From Streptomyces violaceusniger Tu 4113 (GTDB lineage: Bacteria > Actinomycetota > Actinomycetes > Streptomycetales > Streptomycetaceae), in NCBI RefSeq assembly GCF_000147815.2, contig NC_015957.1:3720001-3784000 (forward strand): a DNA stretch of 64,000 nucleotides. Reading direction: 5' to 3'. The translations under genes and the position numbers were made by a program. Every line of letters starts with the position of its first letter. The stretch's first letter is position 1. The notes beneath the pieces are model-generated. The model was not told the origin of the DNA, did not search any database, and was given only the letters and a program-made list of their open reading frames with translations. Below, piece by piece: positions 26,322 to 35,439 of the stretch.

Positions 26322-27176
26322 ATGTCAACCGGCCTCTCCGTCCATATCGGACTCAACCAGGTCGACCCCGCCGCCTACGACGGCTGGAGCGGTGAGCTGG
26401 GCGCCTGTGAGCAGGACGCCGTCGACATGGCCGGGATCGCCGACGCCGCGGGGTTCGATGTGTCCGACCCGCTGCTGAGCCCGGCCGCCACCGCGGAGAC
26501 GGTCACCGCCACCCTGGAGGCCGCGGCCGGGCGGCTGGCCGAGGGGGACATCCTCTTCCTCACCTACTCGGGCCACGGCGGTCAGGTGCCCGACCTCAAC
26601 CACGACGAGACCGGGGACCGGCTCGACGAGACCTGGGTGCTCCACGACCGGCAGTTGGTCGACGACGAGCTCTTCGAGCTGTTCGGGAAGTTCGCCAAGG
26701 GGGTGCGGATCTGGCTGCTCTCCGATAGCTGCCACAGCGGCACCGTGGCCCGGCGGCTGCCCGAGATGCTCAGCGCCCAGGAGCTCGACCGGCGCTTTAG
26801 CACCGCCGACCCCGCGGAGGTCGGCCGCAGGATCCGGGTCATGCCCCAGTCGGTACAGTCCGCCGTCTACCGGCGCGACCGCGACGCCTACGACCGCATC
26901 CAGAACACCCGCACCGCCAAGGACCTCGCCAAAATCGACGCCAGCGTGCTGCAGATCTCCGGCTGCCAGGACAACCAGACCTCCGCCGACGGGATCGTCA
27001 ACGGCCTGTTCACCGGCACCCTGCTGGAGGTCTGGCGGGGCGGTGCCTTCGCCGGCAGCTACCGGGGGCTGCACCGGGAGATCGTCAAGCGGATGCCGCC
27101 CGACCAGACGCCCCACCTCTTCCAGGTGGGTGCGCCGAACTCCGCATTCGCCCGGCAGCGGCCCTTCACCATCTGA
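26322..27176 (+). CDS. Caspase-like peptidase (metacaspase, family C14)
   Basis: 284 residues, a caspase-fold domain with little else. The His-Cys dyad is intact: TYSGHGGQVPD (His near 85) and LLSDSCHSGT (Cys near 137). An acidic calcium-type stretch DLNHDETGDRLDETW follows the His. A second conserved part, LQISGCQDNQTSADG, matches the substrate-pocket region of metacaspases, implying Arg/Lys specificity by family. No signal peptide and no extra domain. ATG 26322 has AGGAG 6 bases upstream. It appears to be an orphan; the next gene is a SpoIIE phosphatase 98 bases on. Confidence 0.9.
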   Translation: MSTGLSVHIGLNQVDPAAYDGWSGELGACEQDAVDMAGIADAAGFDVSDPLLSPAATAETVTATLEAAAGRLAEGDILFLTYSGHGGQVPDLNHDETGDRLDETWVLHDRQLVDDELFELFGKFAKGVRIWLLSDSCHSGTVARRLPEMLSAQELDRRFSTADPAEVGRRIRVMPQSVQSAVYRRDRDAYDRIQNTRTAKDLAKIDASVLQISGCQDNQTSADGIVNGLFTGTLLEVWRGGAFAGSYRGLHREIVKRMPPDQTPHLFQVGAPNSAFARQRPFTI

Positions 27177-27274
27177 ACCGGGATCTGTAGCGTGCCCGCG
27201 TCATACCCGTGTGCGGCGGCCCGCCGAGCGAGGTATGACAGTAGGAGGGCACGGCGAGCCGGTGAGGTGCCGGT

Positions 27275-29383
27275 ATGACCACGCATGACCGTGTTGACCA
27301 GGAGGACGAGGCGGGTATCGGCAGCATGGCGACCGCCCCGGGAGGAGTGCTCGATCTGCTGCGGGTCGCCGCCGTGGCGCTGGACGTCGAGGGGCGGATC
27401 GCCCTGTGGAGCCCGGAGGCTGAACAACTGTTCGGTTACCGCGCGGCCGAGGCGCTGGGGCGCCGCGCGGACAAGCTGCTGGTCCACCCGAAGGACCGGC
27501 GCGCGGCCGTGGAGCTCTTCGCGCGCGTACGGGCGGGTGACACCTGGGCCGGCGTCTTCCCGGTCCGCCGCCCGGACGGCTCCACATTGAAGGTGGAGTT
27601 CCGCACCATGGGCCTGCGCGACGCCCATGGCGAGGGCTACGCGCTCGGGCTGGCCGCCGACGAGGGGACCGTACGCCGGCTGGAGACCGATCTGGCCGTA
27701 TCCGGCTTCCTGATCGGACAGTCGCCGGTGGGGCTCGCGGTGTTCGACACCGAGCTGCGCTGGCTGCGCGCCAACCCGGCCCTGCAGCAGATGAACTCCA
27801 TCACCGAGCCCCAGGTGCGCGGCCACCGCGTCGGGGAGGTGCTGCCCGGGCTCGACAGCGAGGCCATCGAGGCCGCGATGCGGCATGTGCTGGAGTCCGG
27901 TGAACCGCTGCTGGACCAGCAGAGCATCGGCCGGACCCCGGCCGACCCCGACCATGACCACGCGTGGTCGGAGTCGTACTACCGGCTGGAGGACCCCAGC
28001 GGCCGGATCCTGGGCGTCGCCGTCTCCATCATGGACATCTCCCGGCGCCACCGGGAGACCAGCGAGATCGCCGAGGCACGCGAGCGGCTGGCCGTGATCG
28101 CCGACGCGAGCGTCCGTATCGGCACCACGCTGGATCTGCGGCAGACCGCCCAGGAGCTCGCCGATGTGACCGTGCCCCGGCTCGCCGACCTCGCGGCCGT
28201 CGACGTCCTGGACTCCGTGGTGCACCGCGACGCCACGCCCCGGGTGTGGGCCGACGGCTCCGCCCGCTTCCGGGCGCTCGCCGTCGCCGCCGGCTACCCC
28301 ACCGACGCCGTCCACGCGGCGGACCCGGTCGGCGAGATCGCCCGCTACGAACCCACCCGGCTGATCACCCAGTGCGTCCGCGAGGCGCGGCCGATCCTGG
28401 TGCCGCACGTGACCGAGCAGGACGTACGGCGGATCGCCCGGGACGACGACGCCGCCCGGGTGCTGCTGCGCGAGGGCGTGCACTCGTACATCGCCGCCCC
28501 GCTGATCGCCCGCGGCAGTGTGCTCGGCACGCTCAGCCTGCACCGCACCATCAACCCCAGGCCGTTCGACGAGGAGGACCTCACCCTCGCCTGCGAACTG
28601 GCCATCCGCGCCGCCCTGTGCATCGACAACGCCCGGCTCTACGCCCGCGAACGCGACGCCGCGCTCACCCTCCAGCGCAGCCTGCTCTCCCAGCAGCCAC
28701 GCGACCTGGACGGCCTGGAGATCGCCTCCCGGTATCTGCCCGCGGTCAGCGCCGCCGGGGGCGACTGGTTCGATGTGCTGCCCCTCCCGGACGGCCGGGT
28801 CGGGCTGGTGGTCGGCGACGTCATGGGCAAGGGCATCCACGCCGCGGCCATCATGGGCCAGCTACGCACCGCCACCCGGGCCTTCTCCCGGCTCGATCTG
28901 CCCCCGGCCCAGGTGCTGTGGCATCTCGACGAGATCACGCCCAGCCTCGGGGAGTCCATCGCCACCTGCCTCTACGCGGTCTGCGATCCGCGCACCGGGC
29001 GGTGCGAGATGTCCACCGCCGGCCATCTGCCGCCGGTGCTGGTGCAGCCCGGCGGCGAGGCCGAGCTGATCGACATCCCCACCGGCGCGCCGCTGGGCGT
29101 CGGCGGCGTCCCCTTCGCCTCGGTGGAGCGGGAGCTGGCCGAGGGGGCGCTGCTGGCCCTGTTCACCGACGGACTGGTGGAAAAGCGCCATCAGTCCCTC
29201 GACGTCGGACTGCACACCCTGGTCCAGTTGCTGCGCCGCCACCAGGGCCCGCTGGAGCGGATCTGCGACCAGGTGCTGGCCGCGCTGCACGGGGCGCCCG
29301 ACGACGATGTGGCCCTGCTGCTGGCCCGGCTGCGCCGCCCTCGCCTGCCGGAGACGTCCGTGGTTACCGTGGAAGGTGGCTGA
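27275..29383 (+). CDS. PAS-PAS-GAF-SpoIIE protein phosphatase (RsbU-like)
   Basis: 702 residues. Two PAS-like regions (about 24-140 and 145-265: VALDVEGRIALWSPEAEQLFGYRA; GLAVFDTELRWLRANPALQQMN), a GAF domain (about 270-450: ASVRIGTTLDLRQTAQELADVTVPRLADLA ... YIAAPLIARGSVLGTLSL) and a C-terminal PP2C/SpoIIE phosphatase with the metal-site acids in AGGDWFDVLPL, VVGDVMGKG, FTDGLVE and DDDVALLLAR. Soluble. Such enzymes dephosphorylate anti-anti-sigma factors and so activate stress sigma factors; a SigB/F-type sigma is encoded 5 kb away, but a link is only suggestive. Confidence 0.93.
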   Translation: MTTHDRVDQEDEAGIGSMATAPGGVLDLLRVAAVALDVEGRIALWSPEAEQLFGYRAAEALGRRADKLLVHPKDRRAAVELFARVRAGDTWAGVFPVRRPDGSTLKVEFRTMGLRDAHGEGYALGLAADEGTVRRLETDLAVSGFLIGQSPVGLAVFDTELRWLRANPALQQMNSITEPQVRGHRVGEVLPGLDSEAIEAAMRHVLESGEPLLDQQSIGRTPADPDHDHAWSESYYRLEDPSGRILGVAVSIMDISRRHRETSEIAEARERLAVIADASVRIGTTLDLRQTAQELADVTVPRLADLAAVDVLDSVVHRDATPRVWADGSARFRALAVAAGYPTDAVHAADPVGEIARYEPTRLITQCVREARPILVPHVTEQDVRRIARDDDAARVLLREGVHSYIAAPLIARGSVLGTLSLHRTINPRPFDEEDLTLACELAIRAALCIDNARLYARERDAALTLQRSLLSQQPRDLDGLEIASRYLPAVSAAGGDWFDVLPLPDGRVGLVVGDVMGKGIHAAAIMGQLRTATRAFSRLDLPPAQVLWHLDEITPSLGESIATCLYAVCDPRTGRCEMSTAGHLPPVLVQPGGEAELIDIPTGAPLGVGGVPFASVERELAEGALLALFTDGLVEKRHQSLDVGLHTLVQLLRRHQGPLERICDQVLAALHGAPDDDVALLLARLRRPRLPETSVVTVEGG

Positions 29384-29429
29384 AGAAGGGCCGACACATC
29401 ACCCACTCCATCGATGAAACGACGTCCCG

Positions 29430-30554
29430 ATGGCTCAGCTCGCCCGCCGCTTCACCGTAGTGACCGCCCTGGTGGCGGTCGCCCTGGGGACCACGGCCTC
29501 CCTCGCCGGTGCCGCGGAGCCGCACCCCAGGCCCACCCCGAGGGTCGCGGTCATCGGCACCGGAGGCACCATCGCGGGCGTCAGCAAGTCCAAGGTGTCC
29601 TTCGACGACTACGAGGCGGGCAAGCTCCGGGTGTCCCGGCTGGTGAACGACCTCAGGCCCGAGGTGAACCGGATCGCCGATGTGACCACCCAGCAGTTCG
29701 GCAACAAGGACTCCAACAACTACACGATCCCCGAGTACCGCCGGCTCACCGCCGCCGTCGACCACGCCCTGAAGTTCAACGACGGGGTCGTGGTCACCAC
29801 CGGCACCGACACCATGGAGGAGTTCGCGTACTGGCTGGACCTGACCGTCCGCAGCGACAAGCCCGTGGTGCTCACCGGCTCCATGCGGCCCTGGACGGTG
29901 ATCGGCTCCGACGCCCCGGCCAACCTCTACAACGCGATCCACCTCGCCGCCAGCGGGCGTACCACCTGCTTCGGCGCCGTGGTGATGCTCAACGACCAGA
30001 TCCACGCCGCCCGCGAGGTGCGCAAGTCCGACACCCTGCGGCTGAACGCGTTCAGCAGCGGCAGCAGCGGTGAGCTCGGTGTCATCGACCAGAACCACAT
30101 CCGCGTCGACCGCGCGCCGGCCCGGGTCGAGCAGTGCGGCAAGCCCGGCTGGAAGACCCCGTTCGACCTCGACCGGATCGCCCGGCGACCACTGCCCAAG
30201 GTCGACATCGCCTACAGCTACCAGGGCGCCGGACCCCAGGCCATCAAGGCGTTCGCCGACGCCGGGGCGGCCGGGATCGTCACCGCGGGCACCGGGGCGG
30301 GCGGCCTCTCCCCGGCCATGACCGAGGCCCGGGACGACGCCGTCAAGAACGGGGTGGTCATGGTCTCCGCCTCGCGCACCGGCTCCGGCGCGGTCTACGA
30401 CCCCGATGTCCACGGCGTCATCGGCGCCCAGGACCTGACCCCGCAGAAGGCCCGGCTGCTGCTGCTTCTCTCGCTCGCCACCACCCATAACGAGCATCGG
30501 ATCCAGACGTGGTTCCACACCCTGGGCACCGGACAGTTCACGGCCCGTCGTTAG
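29430..30554 (+). CDS. Secreted L-asparaginase (type II-like)
   Basis: Hydrolyses asparagine to aspartate and ammonia, probably outside the cell. A signal peptide occupies the first 30 residues (RRFTVVTALVAVALGTTASLAGAAE). Both active-site threonine motifs are present: VIGTGGTIAG and TTGTDTMEEFAY. VLTGSMRPW, NLYNAI and GIVTAGTGAGGLSP complete the fold. 374 residues. The ATG at 29430 has no convincing ribosome site. Its last 17 bases overlap the convergent GlxA-type gene. Confidence 0.92.
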   Translation: MAQLARRFTVVTALVAVALGTTASLAGAAEPHPRPTPRVAVIGTGGTIAGVSKSKVSFDDYEAGKLRVSRLVNDLRPEVNRIADVTTQQFGNKDSNNYTIPEYRRLTAAVDHALKFNDGVVVTTGTDTMEEFAYWLDLTVRSDKPVVLTGSMRPWTVIGSDAPANLYNAIHLAASGRTTCFGAVVMLNDQIHAAREVRKSDTLRLNAFSSGSSGELGVIDQNHIRVDRAPARVEQCGKPGWKTPFDLDRIARRPLPKVDIAYSYQGAGPQAIKAFADAGAAGIVTAGTGAGGLSPAMTEARDDAVKNGVVMVSASRTGSGAVYDPDVHGVIGAQDLTPQKARLLLLLSLATTHNEHRIQTWFHTLGTGQFTARR

Positions 30555-31545
30555 GGGCGGCGGCGCTGCCCCGGAAGGTGGCGCGGTAGGCGCTCGGTGA
30601 CACCCCGAGGGCGGTGTGCAGATGCTGCCGCAGCGAGGCGGCGGTGCCGAAGCCCGCGTCCGCCGCGATCCGGTCCACCGGCAGATCGGTCTCCTCCAGC
30701 AACTGCCGGGCGCGCTCGAGGCGCCGCTGGGTCAGCCACTGCACCGGAGTCATCCCCACCTCCTCGCGGAACCGCCGGGAGAAGGTCCGTACGCTCATCG
30801 ACTCCCGCTCGGCCAGCTCCCGCAGGGTCGGCGGACGGTCGAGCCGGGTCAGCGCCCAGGCGCGGGCCGCGCCGGTGGAGCCGCCGCGCTGCTCCGGCAC
30901 CGGCCGCCGGATGAACTGCGCCTGGCCGCCCTCGCGATGCGGGGCCACCACCGAGCCGCGGGCGACCTCGCCCGCCACCGCCGCGCCGTGGTCGCGCCGG
31001 ATCATATGCAGGATCAGATCGATACCGGCGGCGTCCCCGGCCGAGGTCAGCACCTCGCCCTCGTCCGCGTAGAGAACGTCCGGGTCGAGCGCGACGGCCG
31101 GGAACAGCTCCCGGAACCGGTCGGCCTCCTGCCAGTGGGTCGTCGCCCGGCGGCCGTCCAGCAGCCCCGCGGCCGCCAGCACGAACGCCCCCGTGCAGAT
31201 CGAGGCGATCCGGGCGCCGGGTCGGATCCGGGCGAAGGCGCCGGTGAGCGGGGCGCCCAGGCGGCCCTCGGCCTGGGGCTCGTCCGGTTCGTTGGCCGCC
31301 GGGACGAGCACGGTGTCGGCCTCGGCCAGCGCGTCCGGGCCATGGGCGACACGCATCGTTACGTCGGAGTCGGTGCGTACCTCACCGGGGACGAGCGCGC
31401 AGGTCACCACCTCGTACAGCGGCTCACCGGCGGTCGATACGGCCCGGCCGAACAGCCGGTGCGCCATGCCCAGCTCGAACGGCAGCAGCCCGTGGCGCAC
31501 CAGCACCACCACCCGATGGCGGCCGGGGTGAGCGAAGACGGACAT
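30538..31545 (-). CDS. GlxA family transcriptional regulator (DJ-1/PfpI + AraC HTH)
   Basis: 335 residues. The N-terminal half is DJ-1/PfpI-like (RVVVLVRHGLLPFELGMAHRLFG, nucleophile-elbow region ASICTGAFVLAAAGLLDGR with Cys, TTHWQEADRF), and the C-terminal half has two AraC helix-turn-helix units (LRELAERESMSVRTFSRRFREEVG; VDRIAADAGFGTAASLRQHLH). ATG 31545. GlxA-like proteins repress or activate metabolic operons in Streptomyces. Its 3' end overlaps the asparaginase gene tail-to-tail by 17 bases, so simultaneous transcription would collide. Confidence 0.9.
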   Translation of the reverse strand: MSVFAHPGRHRVVVLVRHGLLPFELGMAHRLFGRAVSTAGEPLYEVVTCALVPGEVRTDSDVTMRVAHGPDALAEADTVLVPAANEPDEPQAEGRLGAPLTGAFARIRPGARIASICTGAFVLAAAGLLDGRRATTHWQEADRFRELFPAVALDPDVLYADEGEVLTSAGDAAGIDLILHMIRRDHGAAVAGEVARGSVVAPHREGGQAQFIRRPVPEQRGGSTGAARAWALTRLDRPPTLRELAERESMSVRTFSRRFREEVGMTPVQWLTQRRLERARQLLEETDLPVDRIAADAGFGTAASLRQHLHTALGVSPSAYRATFRGSAAAPNDGP

Positions 31546-31579
31546 GGCGCGATTCTCGCAGCCGCCAAGGATCCGGCCA

Positions 31580-32584
31580 TCACTTCTTGGCCCGGCTCGG
31601 CTGCACCCGCTTCGGCTCGCCCGCGGCCTTCGGATGCTCCGGCGGATAGGGGAGGTCGCCCAGCCCATGCTCTTGCTCGTCCCGTGTGGCCAGCTCCAGG
31701 GCGGACTCCAGGCGGAAGGCGTGCTCGTCCATGTCCGCGTGCACATCGCCCAGCTCGCGGTAGCGCACCGGCATGGTGGCCAGGTCGAAGTCGCGCGGCC
31801 GGGCGTCGGGGACCTCCGCCCAGCGCAGCGGCGCGGAGACCGGGGCATGGGGGCGGGGGCGCACCGAGTAGGCGCTGGCGATGGTGCGGTCCCGGGCGGT
31901 CTGGTTGTAGTCCACGAAGATCTTCCGGCCGCGCTCCTCCTTCCACCACTTGGTGGTCACCCGCTCCGGAGCCCGCCGCTCCAACTCCCGCGCGATCGCG
32001 ATCGCGGACCGCCGCACCTGGGTGAAGGTCCACTCCGGCGCGATCGGGACGAACACATGCAGCCCCCGGCCACCCGAGGTCTTGGGCCACCCCCGTAGCC
32101 CCAGCCCGTCCAGCACCTCGCGCAGCTCCTCCGCGGCCCGTACCGCGTCCTCGTAGTCGGTGCCGGGCTGGGGGTCGAGGTCGATCCGCAGCTCATCGGG
32201 GTGTTCGGTGTCCTCGCGCCGCACCGGCCACGGATGGAAGGTCAGGCTCCCCAGATTCGCCGCCCACACCACGGCCGCCGTCTCGGTGGGGCAGATCTCG
32301 TCCGCGTGCCGCCCGCTGGGGAAGGAGATACGGCCGGTCGGAATCCACTCCGGCAGGTTCTTCGGGGCCCGCTTCTGGAAGAACGACTCCCCGTCGACCC
32401 CGTCCGGATAGCGCTCCAGCGTCGTCGGCCGGTCCCGCAGCGCCCGCAGCGCGCCCTCGCCGACCGCCAGGTAGTAGCGGGCGAGGTCCAGCTTGGTGAA
32501 ACCGCGCTCCGGGAAATACACCTTCCCGGGGTTGGTCACCCGCACCGTGCGACCGCCGACCGTGAGCTCCACCGACTCTGCCAT
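31580..32584 (-). CDS. LigD-type polymerase/primase domain protein (NHEJ)
   Basis: 334-residue stand-alone AEP-type polymerase of non-homologous end joining. Motifs: TNPGKVYFPERGFTKLDLARYY, GESFFQKRAPKNLPEW, catalytic DxD in LRIDLDPQPGTDY, KTSGGRGLHVFVPI, and VDYNQTARDRTIASAYSVRPR. Domain organisation is polymerase only; ligase and nuclease modules are absent. Divergent from an ATP-dependent DNA ligase gene, with 78 bases between the starts, so the two split genes together supply LigD-like functions. No Ku gene is in the window. Confidence 0.92.
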   Translation of the reverse strand: MAESVELTVGGRTVRVTNPGKVYFPERGFTKLDLARYYLAVGEGALRALRDRPTTLERYPDGVDGESFFQKRAPKNLPEWIPTGRISFPSGRHADEICPTETAAVVWAANLGSLTFHPWPVRREDTEHPDELRIDLDPQPGTDYEDAVRAAEELREVLDGLGLRGWPKTSGGRGLHVFVPIAPEWTFTQVRRSAIAIARELERRAPERVTTKWWKEERGRKIFVDYNQTARDRTIASAYSVRPRPHAPVSAPLRWAEVPDARPRDFDLATMPVRYRELGDVHADMDEHAFRLESALELATRDEQEHGLGDLPYPPEHPKAAGEPKRVQPSRAKK

Positions 32585-32662
32585 ACGGCCACGCTAGGCC
32601 CGCCCGCCCGAGGCCGCCTCCCGGCGGGCGAGCGGCCCGCCACGGGAGCACAATCGGACATC

Positions 32663-33739
32663 ATGGACCTTCCGGTGATGCCTCCCGTCGAGCCGATGCT
32701 GGCCAAGGCCGTGGCCACGATCCCGCCCGGGATGCGTTACGAGGGCAAATGGGACGGCTTCCGGGCCATCGTCTTCCGCGACGGGGACGAGATCGAGATC
32801 AGTAGCCGCACCACCAAGCCGCTCACCCGCTACTTCCCCGAGCTGGCCGAGGCGCTGCTCGCCAACCTCCCGCCGCGCTGCGTCCTGGACGGCGAGATCA
32901 TCATCGTGCGCGGCGGACGGCTGGACTTCGACGCCCTGCTGGAGCGGATCCACCCCGCCGACTCCCGGGTGCGGCTGCTGGCGAAGAACACGCCGTCAAG
33001 CTTTGTCGCCTTCGACATCCTCGCCCTCGGGGACGCCTCGCTGATGGACACCCCGCTCCGCGAGCGCCGCGAGGCGCTGACCGAGGCGCTGCGCGGCGCC
33101 CGGGACCCGGTGCACCTCGCCCCCTGCACCGACGATCTCGACATGGCCCGGCAGTGGTTCGAGCAGTACGAGGGGGCCGGGCTCGACGGCGTCGTGGCCA
33201 AGAGCCCCGACCTGCGCTACCGCCCCGGCGAGCGCGTGATGGTCAAGGTCAAGCACGAGCGCACCGCCGACTGTGTGGTGGCCGGGTACCGCGTCCACAA
33301 GTCAGGCCAGGGCGTCGGCTCGCTGCTGCTCGGCCTGTACGACGACAAGGGCCGCCTCCAGCACGTGGGCGTCAGCGCCGCCTTCACCGCGCGCCGCCGC
33401 CAGGAGCTGCTGGAAGAGCTGGAGCCCCTGCGCATGGAGACCGTCGAAGGCCACCCCTGGGCCGACTGGGCGCGCGAGGAGGCCCATGCCAAGGGCCGGA
33501 TGCCGGGCGCGCCCAGCCGCTGGACCGGGGTCAAGGATCTGTCCTGGACGCCGGTGCGCCCCGAGCGGGTGTGCGAGGTGGCCTACGACCACATGCAGGG
33601 CGGCCGCTTCCGGCACACCGCCCGCTTCCGGCGCTGGCGGCCGGACCGGGAGCCCGAGCAGTGCACCTACGACCAGCTTGAGGAGCCGGTCTCCTACGAT
33701 CTGCGCCAGGTGCTGGGGTCGTCCGCCGCGGACGCGTAG
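32663..33739 (+). CDS. ATP-dependent DNA ligase (LigC/LigD ligase-domain type)
   Basis: 358 residues from ATG 32663. Nucleotidyltransferase core: PMLAKAVATIPPGM, catalytic lysine motif YEGKWDGFR, LDGEIIIVRGGRLDFDALLERIHP, FVAFDILALGD, EGAGLDGVVAKSPDLRYRPG and VKVKHERTADCVV, then an OB domain (GSLLLGLYDDKGRLQHVGVSAAFT) ending in RHTARFRRWRPDREP. Seals breaks during end joining with the divergent polymerase protein. Confidence 0.93.
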   Translation: MDLPVMPPVEPMLAKAVATIPPGMRYEGKWDGFRAIVFRDGDEIEISSRTTKPLTRYFPELAEALLANLPPRCVLDGEIIIVRGGRLDFDALLERIHPADSRVRLLAKNTPSSFVAFDILALGDASLMDTPLRERREALTEALRGARDPVHLAPCTDDLDMARQWFEQYEGAGLDGVVAKSPDLRYRPGERVMVKVKHERTADCVVAGYRVHKSGQGVGSLLLGLYDDKGRLQHVGVSAAFTARRRQELLEELEPLRMETVEGHPWADWAREEAHAKGRMPGAPSRWTGVKDLSWTPVRPERVCEVAYDHMQGGRFRHTARFRRWRPDREPEQCTYDQLEEPVSYDLRQVLGSSAADA

Positions 33740-33782
33740 CCGTTGCTGCCGTCCTTGCCGCCGTCCGTCACCGCTCGGTCCG

Positions 33783-34451
33783 TCACCGCTTGCCGCCCCG
33801 GGCCGGGTTCCTGGCCATCCGTACGAACCAGTCGCGCGCCGCCTCGGCGGCCTCCTCCAGGGTTCCGGGCTCCTCGAACAGATGGCTCGCGCCGGGCACC
33901 ACATGGATCTCGTGCGGGGCGACGAGCATGGCGGCCGCCTGCTGATTGAGCCGCAGCACCTCGTGGTCGTCACCGCCCACGATCAGCAGCACCGGCGCCC
34001 GCACCCGGTTCAGCGCACCGCCCGCGAGATCGGGCCGGCCGCCGCGGGAGACCACGGCCGCCACCCGCTCCGGCCGCTCGGCGGCGGCCGTCAGCGCCGC
34101 CGCCGCGCCCGTACTGGCGCCGAACAGCCCCACCGGCAGCGCCGAGGTGGCCGGGTGCCCGCCGAGCCAGTCCACCGCGGCCACCAGCCGCCGGCCCAGC
34201 AGTGGGATGTCGAAGCGCAGTTCGGCGGTGATCGCGTCCACCCGCTCCTCGGCGTCGGTGAGCAGATCGAACAGCAGGGTGGCCAGATCCGCGTCCTGCA
34301 GCACCCGGGCCACCGCGCGATTGCGCGGGCTGTGCCGGGAGCTGCCGCTGCCGTGGGCGAACGCGACGACGCCGATGGGCTGGTCGGGAAGGGCCAGATC
34401 GCCCACGAGCATGGCGTCGTCCGTGGCGATACGGGCGGTCTCGGAGCGCAT
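33783..34451 (-). CDS. Alpha/beta hydrolase, dienelactone-hydrolase-like
   Basis: 222 residues, ATG 34451 with AGGAGG 6 bases upstream. Motifs: oxyanion VVAFAHGSGSSRHSPRNRAVA, nucleophile GLFGASTGAAAA, acid LLIVGGDDHEV and His in VPGASHLFEEPG. Short soluble hydrolases of this exact type are often fused or adjacent to phosphoribosyltransferase domains, but none is present here. Substrate unknown. Followed by the sigma factor gene on the same strand, whose product is separate. Confidence 0.85.
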   Translation of the reverse strand: MRSETARIATDDAMLVGDLALPDQPIGVVAFAHGSGSSRHSPRNRAVARVLQDADLATLLFDLLTDAEERVDAITAELRFDIPLLGRRLVAAVDWLGGHPATSALPVGLFGASTGAAAALTAAAERPERVAAVVSRGGRPDLAGGALNRVRAPVLLIVGGDDHEVLRLNQQAAAMLVAPHEIHVVPGASHLFEEPGTLEEAAEAARDWFVRMARNPARGGKR

Positions 34452-34491
34452 CGGCCACCTCCTGCCGGGGGGTGCGGGGCTGGGCTTGCGG

Positions 34492-35277
34492 CTAGGCGTA
34501 GGCCATGAGCCCTTGCCGCAGCTCGCTGTAGAGCCGGGAGAGCCTGCGGGATATGTGCATCTGCGAGAAGCCCAGGATCTCACCGATCTGGCTCTGCGAA
34601 AGCCCGGCGAAGAACCGCAGATAGAGGACGTAGCGGTCCTGCTCCGACAGTTCGGCGATCAGTACCCGCAGCGCCTCGCGGTTGACGACGCGTTCGATCG
34701 CGGCGTCGTCCGCGCCCACCGTCTCGGCGAGCAGCCGCTCCTCGGCGCCCTGGACCGCGGCGTTGAGGGAGAGCGGGGTGCAGGAGGCGCTGGCCTCCAG
34801 TCCCGCCATCACGTCCTCCTGGGGCATACCGGTGCGGAGGCAGATCTCATGGATGGTGGGGGTGCGCCCGCCGAGCTCCTGCTCCAGCGCGTCGCGCGCG
34901 GAGCGGGTGCGGGAGCGGACCTCCTGGATGTTGCGGGGGATGTGCAGCGTCCACAGATAGTCGCGGAAGTGGCGCTTGAGCTCACCGGTGATGACGGGGA
35001 TCGCATAGGAGGGGAAGGCATGCCCGAGGTCGGGGTTGTAGCGGTCGACGGCCTTCACCAGGGCCAGCGAGGCGACCTGGGTGAGGTCCTCCATGTTCTC
35101 GCCCTTGTTGCGGAAGCGCAGCGCCAGGCGCTTGGCGACGGGCAGCCAGGCGCAGATGATCGTCTCGCGCAGGGCGTCGCGCTCAGGCCCGGACGGGAGC
35201 CGGGACAGACGCAGGAAGGCACCGCCGGTGTCGGGAGTGTCGTCATGGCGTCGTTGGCGAGTCGCGGTTGCTGACAT
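34492..35277 (-). CDS. RNA polymerase sigma factor, SigB/SigF family
   Basis: 261 residues, a group-3 sigma factor: region 2 (NKGENMEDLTQVASLALVKAVDRYNPDLGHAFPSYAIPVITGELKRHFRDYLW), region 3 (IPRNIQEVRSRTRSARDALEQEL, PTIHEI), region 4 (LSEQDRYVLYLRFFAGLSQSQIGEILGFSQMHISRRLSRLYSELRQGL). Homologues control osmotic/oxidative stress and sporulation. ATG 35277; GTG 35283 just upstream is possible. No anti-sigma gene is adjacent. Confidence 0.93.
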   Translation of the reverse strand: MSATATRQRRHDDTPDTGGAFLRLSRLPSGPERDALRETIICAWLPVAKRLALRFRNKGENMEDLTQVASLALVKAVDRYNPDLGHAFPSYAIPVITGELKRHFRDYLWTLHIPRNIQEVRSRTRSARDALEQELGGRTPTIHEICLRTGMPQEDVMAGLEASASCTPLSLNAAVQGAEERLLAETVGADDAAIERVVNREALRVLIAELSEQDRYVLYLRFFAGLSQSQIGEILGFSQMHISRRLSRLYSELRQGLMAYA

Positions 35278-35439
35278 GGTCACTCGCCTCCGTGTTCCGA
35301 TGTCACGGCGGTTCGCCACCAGATTCGCATGCGCCCTCACACCTCGCAATTCGGCCGAGTTGGTGATGTTGTGCACGCTTTTGGGTGGTATGCGCGTTTC
35401 ATCTGGTTCGTACCGATGGCGGCGGGGTATGGCCAGGGG

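Noticed and set aside
31580..33739. Complete NHEJ locus with Ku
   Set aside because: Only polymerase and ligase genes are present; no Ku-like frame was found in the window.
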